DNA of 64,000 nt. It comes from CBDFMG01 sp965221205 [NCBI: bacterium] (GTDB lineage Bacteria; SM23-31). The position numbers were made by a program, and so were the translations under genes. The notes beneath the pieces were generated by a model. The model was given only the letters and a program-made list of their open reading frames with translations, made no database searches and had not been told where the DNA came from. The DNA lies in assembly GCA_965221205.1 (NCBI GenBank), contig OZ244870.1, forward strand, positions 682,001 to 746,000. The letters run 5' to 3'. Shown here piece by piece: positions 1 to 8,437 of the stretch; positions within the stretch are counted from its first letter, which is position 1; each line of letters opens with the position of its first letter.

Positions 1-1104
1 GATCCGATTGGAGGGCAACATTATCTTTTTATTAATCCGTTTGTTTTGGATCCAAATAATTTAAACATAATGTATGTTGCAGAAGGAGACCGAATCTGGA
101 GAAACAGCGATCTTACCGGTATACCCCTTATAACCAAGGAAAGGCTCCTCGAATTTCCTCCTCCTCCTTTTGAAAAAACCGATGTCAATTGGGAGGTTCT
201 TACCAATGCAGCGATTTCCGGATCTGTGATTACAGCACTTGGAGTTACTACTCTACCTAGTGACCGAGTGTATTATGGAACACATAGGGGCAAAATATAT
301 CGTTTAGATGGCGCTAATCTTGGCAATCCATTGCCTTCAGAAGTAACTTCCGGATCATTCACACCTGGTGCATATGTTAGCTGCTTGGCAGTAGATCCAG
401 ATGATGGTGACAGGGTGATGGCCGTGTTCTCAAATTATGAGGTGAAAAGCCTGTTTTATACAACGGATGGCGGCGTGTCCTGGACAGATGTAAGTGGAAA
501 TCTTGAGGAGCATTCAGATGGTACAGGAAATGGTCCATCAACACGATGGGCAGTGATACACCCAACAAGAGGAATAACAGATTATTTTGTTGGTACCAGT
601 ACTGGACTATACTCGACACGTCAATTAAATGGTGCGAACACACTGTGGGTACAGGAAGGTATTTCTACCATCGGAAACGTTATTGTAAGTATGATTGATA
701 ATCGACCTTCCGATGGGTTGCTTGTTGTTGCCACGCATGGTAATGGCGTGTACAGTGGGTACACAAACCAAGGTGAAATAATAACAAGTGTAGAAGAGGA
801 AACGATTCCTGGTAATTTCACGCTGCATCAGAATTATCCAAATCCATTCAATCCCACGACAACAATAGCATACACGCTTGCAAAACCCAGCAGGGTAGAA
901 ATAAGAATATATAATATTGTTGGTCAACGTGTAAAAACGTATGATCAACGTATGCAGCCCTCAGGAACGTTTAATGTACGATGGTCTGGTGTCAATGACA
1001 ATGGGAGTCGGGTTGCAAGTGGCACATATATTATTCGCTTAGAAGCTGTAACTTCAAATGGGGAAAACACCGTGTTGACGAAAAAAATGACCCTCTTGAA
1101 ATAG
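1..1104 (+). CDS. Secreted beta-propeller protein with T9SS C-terminal sorting domain (5' end outside window)
   Basis: The reading frame is open from base 1, so this is the last 367 residues of a larger protein. The body has BNR/sortilin-like propeller repeats (for example YTTDGGVSWTDVSG near residue 155). The last ~90 residues form a FlgD-Ig-like/type A sorting domain opening with YPNPFNPTTTI and ending in a basic, Leu-rich tail (KKMTLLK). In FCB bacteria such domains send a protein through the type IX secretion system, where PorU removes them; porU- and porZ-like genes lie at the other end of this window. The substrate or enzymatic role cannot be judged because the N-terminal part is missing. 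Confidence 0.85.
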   Translation, partial: DPIGGQHYLFINPFVLDPNNLNIMYVAEGDRIWRNSDLTGIPLITKERLLEFPPPPFEKTDVNWEVLTNAAISGSVITALGVTTLPSDRVYYGTHRGKIYRLDGANLGNPLPSEVTSGSFTPGAYVSCLAVDPDDGDRVMAVFSNYEVKSLFYTTDGGVSWTDVSGNLEEHSDGTGNGPSTRWAVIHPTRGITDYFVGTSTGLYSTRQLNGANTLWVQEGISTIGNVIVSMIDNRPSDGLLVVATHGNGVYSGYTNQGEIITSVEEETIPGNFTLHQNYPNPFNPTTTIAYTLAKPSRVEIRIYNIVGQRVKTYDQRMQPSGTFNVRWSGVNDNGSRVASGTYIIRLEAVTSNGENTVLTKKMTLLK

Positions 1105-1185
1105 GTTGTATTTTTCAATTTATGAGACTACTTTATGAGACTACTAATATAGTGATACTTATCTTTTAAGATAAAAGGATATTTT

Positions 1186-1317
1186 ATGAGGTTAATGAAA
1201 ATTCTTGATATTGCAAATCAAATTGAAAAGAGTTCATTTTTGAAGTTAATTGACACTATCTCAAGTGATCTAAGAAAATCAAATACAAGCATTGACATAT
1301 TAAATACAGTAGATTAA
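1186..1317 (+). CDS. Short hypothetical ORF or gene fragment (43 aa)
   Basis: ATG preceded by AAAAGGAT at good spacing; predicted protein begins MRLMKILDIANQIEKSS and ends after 43 residues at TAA. It looks like the N-terminal helix of a longer protein that has been cut off. No family is recognised. It may be translated or may be debris from an insertion, given the tRNA-like and IS-like scraps that follow. Confidence 0.25.
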   Translation: MRLMKILDIANQIEKSSFLKLIDTISSDLRKSNTSIDILNTVD

Positions 1318-1365
1318 ATAAAAGTTTATTGTGTTAAAAGATGTGGAATGTAAAAGGGAATGATT

Positions 1366-1408
1366 AGCAGAGCTTGAAGGACTCGAACCTGCGACCCACT
1401 GATTATAC
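1366..1408 (-). other. tRNA 3'-half-like fragment
   Basis: Read on the minus strand this contains GGGTCGCAGGTTCGAGTCC, a T-arm with its invariant TTCGA loop, followed by an acceptor-like strand. The T stem has one mismatch and no matching D-arm, 5' acceptor strand or anticodon stem lies upstream, so it is not a functional tRNA. Such 3' tRNA pieces are typical att-site scars of integrated elements, but a chance match or decayed tRNA is possible. Confidence 0.35.
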
Positions 1409-1555
1409 GTCAAATATATCCTTTCGTATTAAACTCAATATAAACAGATGCCTAGGTGTAGATAAACACATACCGTACTATTGAACACAATGAATCCGAA
1501 TTATTCTGACGACCACTACGTTTCCCATCGAAACGTTATCTTTGGAGAATGAGTC

Positions 1556-4300
1556 ATGGAGTGTAAAAAAATAATCCAATCCTTATATATCATACTGTTA
1601 CCATTTTGCCTCTCAAGCACGTCTGATATATTCGGACAGCAGCTTTCTCAGGATATCTTACAACATTTTGTATACCGTTCGATTGGCCCGACCCGTCAAG
1701 GCGGCAGGGTAGTAGATTTTGCCGTGCCATTACAGGAACCGTATACCTTTTATGTTGCAACGGCAACGGGTGGATTGTGGAAAACTATTAATAACGGTCA
1801 TTCTTTTGAGCCTGTATTTGATAATAAGAATGTAATATCTATTGGTGACATTGCGGTATCCCAATCTGATCACAATATAGTCTGGGTAGGTACCGGTGAA
1901 CCCAATGGCAGTGGAAGTGATCCCGGAGTTCCCTACTGGGGTGACGGAGTATACAAATCTACCGATGGAGGGATGACATGGGAAAATATGGGATTAAGGG
2001 ATTCTTTTCATATCGGCCGCATTGTCATCCATCCGAAAAATCCCGATATTGTCTATGTTGCCGCACTTGGTCACTTTTATTCATCAAATCAGGAACGGGG
2101 GTTGTATAAAACAACTGACGGCGGAAAAACGTGGATAAAGACACTCGAGGTGACACTTGATGGCAGATACGTTGGTGTAGCAGACGTGGTAATGGACCCT
2201 CAAGACTCGAATACCCTCTATGCAGCAAGCTGGGACAGAGAACGTACGCCCTGGAGTTATACGCAAAGCGGCAAGGGAAGTGGAATATATAAAACAACCG
2301 ACAGCGGAAAAACGTGGTTGAAACTCTCACGTGGATTACCTGCCGGTGCAATCGGAAGGATCGGCCTCGCTATTTCCCCAAAAAATCCTCGAATCCTCTA
2401 TGCTATATTATCCAGCGGCTCCAATCGTCGTGGAAGATTTGACAATACAAATATCAGCAACGTATTCCGTACTGATACAGGAGGCACCTCATGGCAGCAG
2501 GTTAGTCCGGAAGGAGAGATCATTGGAGGTGGTTCTTACTATGGTCAAATCAGAGTCGATCCGAGTGATGAAAACCACCTCTATTTTTTGAGTGGCAGCG
2601 TCCGCAAATCGATCGACGGTGGTAAATCATGGTTCCTTGCGTTCGCATTTAAGGATGATCATCATGCGTTATGGATCGATCCTAAAAATCCCAAACACTT
2701 GCTTTCAGGCAATGACCATGGATTTGGGATTACTTATGATAGTGGGAAAAACTGGTATCATCCCGATGACCTGCCTTTAGCCCAGTTATATGCAGTTGGT
2801 ATCGATATGGACTATCCCTACAATGTCTATGGCGGTACGCAGGATAACGGATCATGGAAGGGGCCGAGCACAAAGAAAGGAACCTCTCCCATTCGATTCG
2901 AAGATTGGGAGCATGTCGGCGGCGGAGACGGATTTTACAATCTTGTAGACCCAACTGATAGTCGCTGGTTGTATAACGAGTCTCAATGGGGTGAAATTCA
3001 AATAACAGACCAGAAGACAGGGCGCAGTAAGGGAATACGGTATAAAGGAGGAGAATTAGCTGCTTATATAGCAAAAGACCGCAGCCTTCGTTTCAACTGG
3101 AATTCCCCTATCCTGATTTCGCCACACAACAGTAATGTCATATATCACGGGGCAAACATTCTGCTTCGTTCCGATTTCAGGGGTGAAACATGGACTGAGG
3201 TAAGCCCCGATCTCACGACGAATGATCCGGTAAAAATTGGAGAATTTGAAAACGCTAACTACTGTACTATTACAACAATAGATGAATCTCCGGTTATGAA
3301 AGGGATACTCTGGGTTGGCACCGATGACGGTAATGTTCAACTTTCCAGAGACAGCGGTACAACATGGATAAAATTAAATGATCGTATAACCGACAATCCC
3401 GGATACCTGGTAAGCAGGGTCATCGCATCATATCACGACGCAGGGACAGCATATGTGACCTACAATGGCCGCCGCCGGGACGATTTCCGGTCATTTATCT
3501 ACAAAACAACCGACTTTGGAATAACCTGGGAATCGATTGTGAACAATCTGCCCGAAGAATCGGTGAATGTTATCAGAGAAGACCGCAAAAATCCCAATCT
3601 ACTTTTTTTAGGATCGGATAAGGCCGTTTACGTAACCATTGATGGCGGGGAGTTCTGGACAAAGATGAAAAACAACATGCCGACGCAACCGGTTCATGAT
3701 CTTGTCATTCATCCTCGTGAGAACGATCTTGTGGTAGGAACACACGGAAGAGGAATTTTTATTACCGACATTTCACCCTTACAGGAACTAACAGGGAGTA
3801 TCCTTGAAAAAGATATTCATCTCTTCACTATTGAACCAAAGATACAATGGGTGATCTCAAGCCAAAAAGTTGTTAGTTCCTCAAACTTTGCCGGGCCAAA
3901 CGAGCCTTATGGTGTAGTGGTGAACTATTATTTAAAAAACAGGGTGAATAGCGACGTAACACTACGTATTTACCAGGGTTCACGAGTGATTAACGAAATA
4001 TCGGGTACAAACCATCAAGGCTTAAATAGTGTGGAATGGAAAATGTCAACACTGAGAGAACGAACTGAAGATGAAAAAGCTCAATGGCAACTGGACCGTG
4101 ATGAAAATGAATTTTATGCAGATGAAGAAGAAAGTTTTCACTCTTATGATAGTGTTTCTTACAACCGTGCATCCGGCGGAGATCAAAATTTTATTACTGT
4201 TCCTGTTCAGCCCGGAGAGTACACAGTAATCCTCACGTATGACGGCCAGGAATTTGTACAAAATGCGGTAATTTTTCCAGACCACTGGTCCGATAAATAG
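1556..4300 (+). CDS. Secreted sortilin/VPS10-like BNR beta-propeller protein
   Basis: 914 residues with an N-terminal signal peptide (hydrophobic stretch to about residue 28, ending FGQQ). The body opens with a conserved YRSIGPTRQGGRV block and then repeats the BNR/Asp-box pattern (STDGGMTWENMG, TTDGGKTWIK, TTDSGKTWLK, SIDGGKSWF), which folds into seven- to ten-bladed propellers like VPS10/sortilin and xyloglucanase-type proteins. An Asp/Glu-rich region near residues 840-870 precedes a beta-sandwich-like tail. No T9SS sorting domain is visible at the C-terminus, so it is probably periplasmic or surface-associated by another route. GGAG lies about 8 bases upstream of the ATG. Family members are usually annotated only as glycosyl hydrolase-like; no catalytic residues can be assigned. 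Confidence 0.85.
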   Translation: MECKKIIQSLYIILLPFCLSSTSDIFGQQLSQDILQHFVYRSIGPTRQGGRVVDFAVPLQEPYTFYVATATGGLWKTINNGHSFEPVFDNKNVISIGDIAVSQSDHNIVWVGTGEPNGSGSDPGVPYWGDGVYKSTDGGMTWENMGLRDSFHIGRIVIHPKNPDIVYVAALGHFYSSNQERGLYKTTDGGKTWIKTLEVTLDGRYVGVADVVMDPQDSNTLYAASWDRERTPWSYTQSGKGSGIYKTTDSGKTWLKLSRGLPAGAIGRIGLAISPKNPRILYAILSSGSNRRGRFDNTNISNVFRTDTGGTSWQQVSPEGEIIGGGSYYGQIRVDPSDENHLYFLSGSVRKSIDGGKSWFLAFAFKDDHHALWIDPKNPKHLLSGNDHGFGITYDSGKNWYHPDDLPLAQLYAVGIDMDYPYNVYGGTQDNGSWKGPSTKKGTSPIRFEDWEHVGGGDGFYNLVDPTDSRWLYNESQWGEIQITDQKTGRSKGIRYKGGELAAYIAKDRSLRFNWNSPILISPHNSNVIYHGANILLRSDFRGETWTEVSPDLTTNDPVKIGEFENANYCTITTIDESPVMKGILWVGTDDGNVQLSRDSGTTWIKLNDRITDNPGYLVSRVIASYHDAGTAYVTYNGRRRDDFRSFIYKTTDFGITWESIVNNLPEESVNVIREDRKNPNLLFLGSDKAVYVTIDGGEFWTKMKNNMPTQPVHDLVIHPRENDLVVGTHGRGIFITDISPLQELTGSILEKDIHLFTIEPKIQWVISSQKVVSSSNFAGPNEPYGVVVNYYLKNRVNSDVTLRIYQGSRVINEISGTNHQGLNSVEWKMSTLRERTEDEKAQWQLDRDENEFYADEEESFHSYDSVSYNRASGGDQNFITVPVQPGEYTVILTYDGQEFVQNAVIFPDHWSDK

Positions 4301-4365
4301 TTTCAATCGGTCGTTTTGATGAGGTACAATCAAGAACGGTTCGTTGCAATTCCAATGGTTTGCAA

Positions 4366-4410
4366 TTCGTGCAGCCGGAGGAGCAGAAAACACTTGTAAG
4401 TGCAAAATGT
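4366..4410. repeat. Intergenic repeat, copy A
   Basis: Core TTCGTGCAGCCGGAGGAGCA followed by GAAAACACTTG, 65 bases after a stop codon. The same core recurs at 8258-8342 (copy B) and 11188-11280 (copy C), each after the stop of a gene for an exported protein. Copy A lacks the IS-end-like 3' part seen in B and C. Confidence 0.6.
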
Positions 4411-4453
4411 TTAACGTACTATTTATCACCAAGAATCGTTAGAGGAGTACGCC

Positions 4454-5917
4454 ATGATAGCTCGAATAATTTTTGTTTTCATTGCTGTGATGTCCATCGT
4501 ACCTGTTGCCAGTGCACAGCCGGGAGTGCATACGTCAAAGACAGGCAGGGAACTTCTTCGCCAGATAAGAAAAGAAAAACTTGACCTTATTCTGCCGGGA
4601 GCAATGCGCGACAACAATGTGGACATGTGGATTCACGTTACTCGTAACGGAGACCCTGACCCACTGGCGTATGAATTTGGATTGACTTCCGGTTTTTTGA
4701 TTTTTACCGATCTGGGTGACAAAATCGAGCGGGCTATGTTTGCTGGTGTCTTTGGCGGTGCCGTATTGGATGGTGGCAGTGGAGCTGTTGCAAGTATTGA
4801 TATACTCGGTTCCCACGACGTATCACGCGCTATTGAGGGTTACGATTATGGAAAAATAGATTTCTCGGTCTATAGCGAAATAACGGAGTTTGTTACAGAT
4901 CGCGATCCGAAAACAATTGCAGTAAATTTTTCCAACTGGCTTGCCGTGGCGGACGGAATTTCATATACCCAGTATCTGAAACTGGAAAAAATATTAGGGC
5001 CGAAGTATTCCCGGAGAATTGTGTCCGCAGAGAATGTGATTACAGATTTCAGGGTAAGAAGGGTTCAAAGTGAAGTTACTGCTTACACAAAAGCCATAGA
5101 AATACACTATCGGATTGTCGAACGTGCTTTATCCCGTGAAGTTATCACACCGGGTGTAACGACGCTGGGGGACATAGACCGATGGGCTAATGAGCAGTGT
5201 TATGCGGAGGGCTTAATCGGCTATAGTACCGGTCCTGGACAGCCCGTTGTGTACTATTCAGCACAATCCGAACCTGTTGCTCCGCCTTCAGTCCGGGCCT
5301 GGATCAGTAACAGTGACTATGTCATTCAGCGGGGTGATTTTATAGCTTTAGGCGGTAATCTTGAACATATATATATGAACATAATGACGGAAACAAAAAT
5401 GCACGCATATGTTATGAGAGAAGGGGAGACCGCTGTTCCCGCGAGTCTGCAGCGTGCCTTTGACCGTACGTTAGAAGCCCGCGAGATTTATCGGAGGAAC
5501 GTAAAAGTTGGCAGGACTGCCGGAGAAACGTTGAAGGTTATCGTCTCAGCCCTTGAAGAAGCAGGATATATATATACTCCCTACCTTACCGATATCGGCA
5601 CGGAAGACTACATATCGGTACAGAAAGCACTCGCCAATACCGATAAGCCGGGATTTTCCATTGACCTTCACAGTATGTTTAATTCTGCCGGAAGCCTGGT
5701 GACGGTGGGTCCCTCGGTTGCGCCTTTTCGGTCAGACCGGGATCATTTAGCAATTCAGGAGAACTTTATTTTTGCCGGTGATTTTTTTGTTACGATGAAC
5801 ATTCCCGAACGCACCGGTTTTCCTCTTACAATTAATCTTTCAAATCCTCAGATTGTAACGAGCCGCGGTGCCGAATGGCTTCACCCACCCGAAGAAAGAA
5901 TTATACTGATTCATTGA
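4454..5917 (+). CDS. Secreted M24-family (creatinase/prolidase-like) protein, probably metal-site deficient
   Basis: 487 residues with a signal peptide (MIARIIFVFIAVMSIVPVASA) and an AGAGGAG ribosome-binding site. The architecture is that of Xaa-Pro aminopeptidase-like M24 proteins: a creatinase-type N-domain and a pita-bread C-domain. In M24 enzymes two Asp, one His and two Glu bind two metals. Here the first Asp-bearing strand reads GDFIALGGN and the second YMNIMTE, so both Asp ligands appear replaced; the usual HGxG motif is also not evident (FSIDLHS), while a late GAEWLH segment keeps an acidic residue. It may be a non-catalytic homologue. A decayed paralogue lies at 19563-20429 and is very similar over the last ~170 residues. 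Confidence 0.75.
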   Translation: MIARIIFVFIAVMSIVPVASAQPGVHTSKTGRELLRQIRKEKLDLILPGAMRDNNVDMWIHVTRNGDPDPLAYEFGLTSGFLIFTDLGDKIERAMFAGVFGGAVLDGGSGAVASIDILGSHDVSRAIEGYDYGKIDFSVYSEITEFVTDRDPKTIAVNFSNWLAVADGISYTQYLKLEKILGPKYSRRIVSAENVITDFRVRRVQSEVTAYTKAIEIHYRIVERALSREVITPGVTTLGDIDRWANEQCYAEGLIGYSTGPGQPVVYYSAQSEPVAPPSVRAWISNSDYVIQRGDFIALGGNLEHIYMNIMTETKMHAYVMREGETAVPASLQRAFDRTLEAREIYRRNVKVGRTAGETLKVIVSALEEAGYIYTPYLTDIGTEDYISVQKALANTDKPGFSIDLHSMFNSAGSLVTVGPSVAPFRSDRDHLAIQENFIFAGDFFVTMNIPERTGFPLTINLSNPQIVTSRGAEWLHPPEERIILIH

Positions 5918-5970
5918 CAGTACAGTTCGAGCAGTGTACATTGGCATGAATTCAACAATTTAAAGAGGAT

Positions 5971-8247
5971 ATGGATATGAGGACGATACAATCGGTGTTA
6001 CCAACAGCATTGTTGTGTTGTTTTGTATTGACGGTAACGTCTTGTGAGAGAAATCCCCTGACCTGCCGATTGAAGAACGAATAAGCGATCTCATTCCAAG
6101 GATGACTCTTGAAGGAAAAGCTGTTCAGCTTGCAGACCAGTACCCCAATGCGGTTGTCAGATTAGGAATCCCGAATCTCAAGAGGTCATCGATGATCCAT
6201 GGTCTTACGTTGGCGTATGCAACGAGCTTTCCTGTTCCACCGGCAATGGGGAGTACATGGGATCCAGACCTGATCGAGAGGATGGGAACGGTGGTTGCAA
6301 AGGAATCCCGTGCACTGGATGTCTATCACGGTTATGAACCGTTGGTGAGTGTTTTGTTGGAACCGAGGTGGAGCAGGTCTGAAGAATGCTACGGTGAGGA
6401 TCCGTGCCATGTATCCAGAATCACTGTTGCATTTGTAAACGGACTCCAGGGAAGAGATGATGAACGATTTGATGAAAATCACATCGTCGCAACCGCCAAA
6501 CATATATGTTGCGGATGGTCAACCTGTCGGCGGGATAAATGCAACTCCAATGGATGTATCGATACGCAGACTCCATGAAGTATTCTTACCTCCTTATCGA
6601 GATCGAGCGGCCATGGAAGAAGCATACCTCGGCAGCATTATGGCTGCACATCACAACTTGAATGGAATTCCATGTCACGCAAGTAAGTATCTTCTTCAGA
6701 CAGTTCTCAGGGATACGTACGGATTTGACGGGGACGTTTATCAGTGATAATGGCGATATTCGTGATCTGCATTCGGATGAGCGTGTTGCAGAGACGTTAG
6801 GAGATGCTGCCCGTCTTGCATTGGAAGCAGGCGTTGATCAGGAAATGCAAATTGGTGCACCGTGGGAAAGACGTACGTATGGTCTTCCCTTCTTGAAGGG
6901 ATAAAAGGTGGGAGTATTCCTGTTGAGCTTCTCAATAGGGCTGTCAGAAATCTTTTACGCACGAAATTCAGGCTTGGTTTATTTGATAATGGAGAACCGA
7001 TATATCCGTTGCAGGACCACTGGGTATCCGGGGATGAAGGTAGAGGTCCCATCGAGGATTATCCTGAATTTCAACCGGTCGAAAACACAGAAGCTGTACG
7101 CGGACTCGATGCAGGATTGAATTCATGGTTTAATACTCTTCACAGGTTAGCCATTCCGCGCAATAACTGAAGAGAAATCCTGTTCAATGAAGAGCATGAT
7201 CAACTGGCGCTCGACGTTGCGAGAAAAGCGATTACCCTGCTGAAAAATAACGGTAATATACTTCTTCTCGATAAAAACAGACTCAACAGGATAGCAGTCA
7301 TTGGGCAAAACGCCGATGTCGAAATACTTGTGGAGCCTATTCCACACCGAAAGCACGTCATTTTGTCACAGTGCTTGACGGTATTAGGGACTATGTTGGA
7401 AATGACGCAGAAGTCCTCTATGAAGAAGGGTGCAGTCTTGCTGATATGTCCCGGGAAAACATCGATGACGCAGTCACACTTGCAAAGAACTCAGATGTTG
7501 CAATAGTGGTGATTGGAGGAAATGAACTTACTGCAAAAGAAGGCGAAGACTCCGACGATATAAACCTTGTAGAACATCAGCAGGAATTAGTAAAAGCTGT
7601 GTATGCAACTGGAACACCTGTAATGGTATTGCTCCTTCATAGCCGGCCACTGTCTATTGAATGGGTAGCAGAAAATATCCCCTCAATACTTGAAGGCTGG
7701 AACTTAGGTCAGGAAACGGGGACTGCAGTAGCTGAAGCAATTTTCGGGGAAATAAATCCGAGGGGGAAAACTCCCTGTCACAATTCCAAGGAATGTGGGA
7801 CAAATTCCCGTATACTATAATTGATATCCCGGAGGTGATTGGCAATATCGGGATTCTCCGGTAGGACCTCTGTTCCATTTCGGACATGGTTTAAGTTATA
7901 CAACATTTGAATATTCCGATTTACAAGTAAATGCAACCTCTCAAACTTCAGCTGAAGTGACGGTTGATAGTGCGAATACAGGTAACAGAGAAGGAGATGA
8001 GGTAGTACAAGTGTATATCCATGATGAGTATTCTTCAGTTGTCCGTCCAATGAAGGAACTCAAGAGTTTCGGCCGGATAACTCTTGCACCAGGCGAAACA
8101 AAAACAGTAACCTTTTTCCTCAATAAAAATGCTTTTGAATTTTATGATGAGAAAACTGAGGGTTGGATTGTAGAACCCGGTGATTTCAATATTATGGTCG
8201 GGAGTTCATCCGATGATATCAGAGTATCAGAGATTCTAAAGCTTTAA
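5971..8247 (+). pseudogene. Glycoside hydrolase family 3 beta-glucosidase-like lipoprotein, broken
   Basis: Starts with a good RBS (AAAGAGG) and a lipoprotein-type signal peptide (LTVTSCERN). Frameshifts then scatter the homology over at least five frames: N-domain start (IEERISDLIPRMTLEGKA), a segment with GEDPCHVS, a segment ending ISDNGDIRDL that carries the expected nucleophile Asp of GH3, the link region (LLNRAVRNLLRTKFRLGLFD), the second alpha/beta domain (VAIVVIGGNELTAKEGED) and the fibronectin-like C-domain (PFHFGHGLSYTTFEY-like, frame restored from about 7957). The full set of domains remains recognisable in order, so decay is fairly recent. Retail function would have been hydrolysis of beta-glucosides or xylosides at the cell surface. 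Confidence 0.85.
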
Positions 8248-8257
8248 AAGTTCGCAT

Positions 8258-8342
8258 ATCGTACCGTCCGGGGAACTGAAAACACATGCGAATGCAAATT
8301 GTATTTTTAACTTAGCGTGTTCGATTTGTTTTGACAGCATAC
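8258..8342. repeat. Intergenic repeat, copy B
   Basis: Begins ATCGTACCGTCCGGGGAACT, then GAAAACACATGCGAATGCAAA and ends TTCGATTTGTTTTGACAGC followed by ATAC. It starts about 10 bases after the GH3 pseudogene stop. The 3' part resembles the terminus of the IS3-type element at 29.6-31.2 kb (GTTCTGACGACGTAC). Confidence 0.6.
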
Positions 8343-8437
8343 ACTATCGACGGGACCACATTTGAAAATTATACCTGCCGAATCAGGTTGATTGATCAGG
8401 AAATTGCTTATATTTGGAAGTTTTTCTTTGAACTCTC

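Larger units (their letters stand above)
1105..1555. other. Intergenic stretch with remnants
   Basis: About 450 bases without an intact gene. It holds a short direct repeat just after the stop (TATGAGACTACT twice, around 1120-1146), a 43-codon ORF with a plausible ribosome-binding site (1186-1317), and a tRNA 3'-half-like stretch on the minus strand (1366-1408). Near 1490-1515 is a sequence resembling the terminus of the IS3-type element found at 31.15 kb (ATTCTGACGACCACTAC). It reads as a scar region rather than a simple promoter. Confidence 0.5.

Noticed and set aside
377-948. Three minus-strand ORFs opposite the first gene
   Set aside because: Antisense frames of a clearly coding plus-strand gene, with translations that have no domain features.
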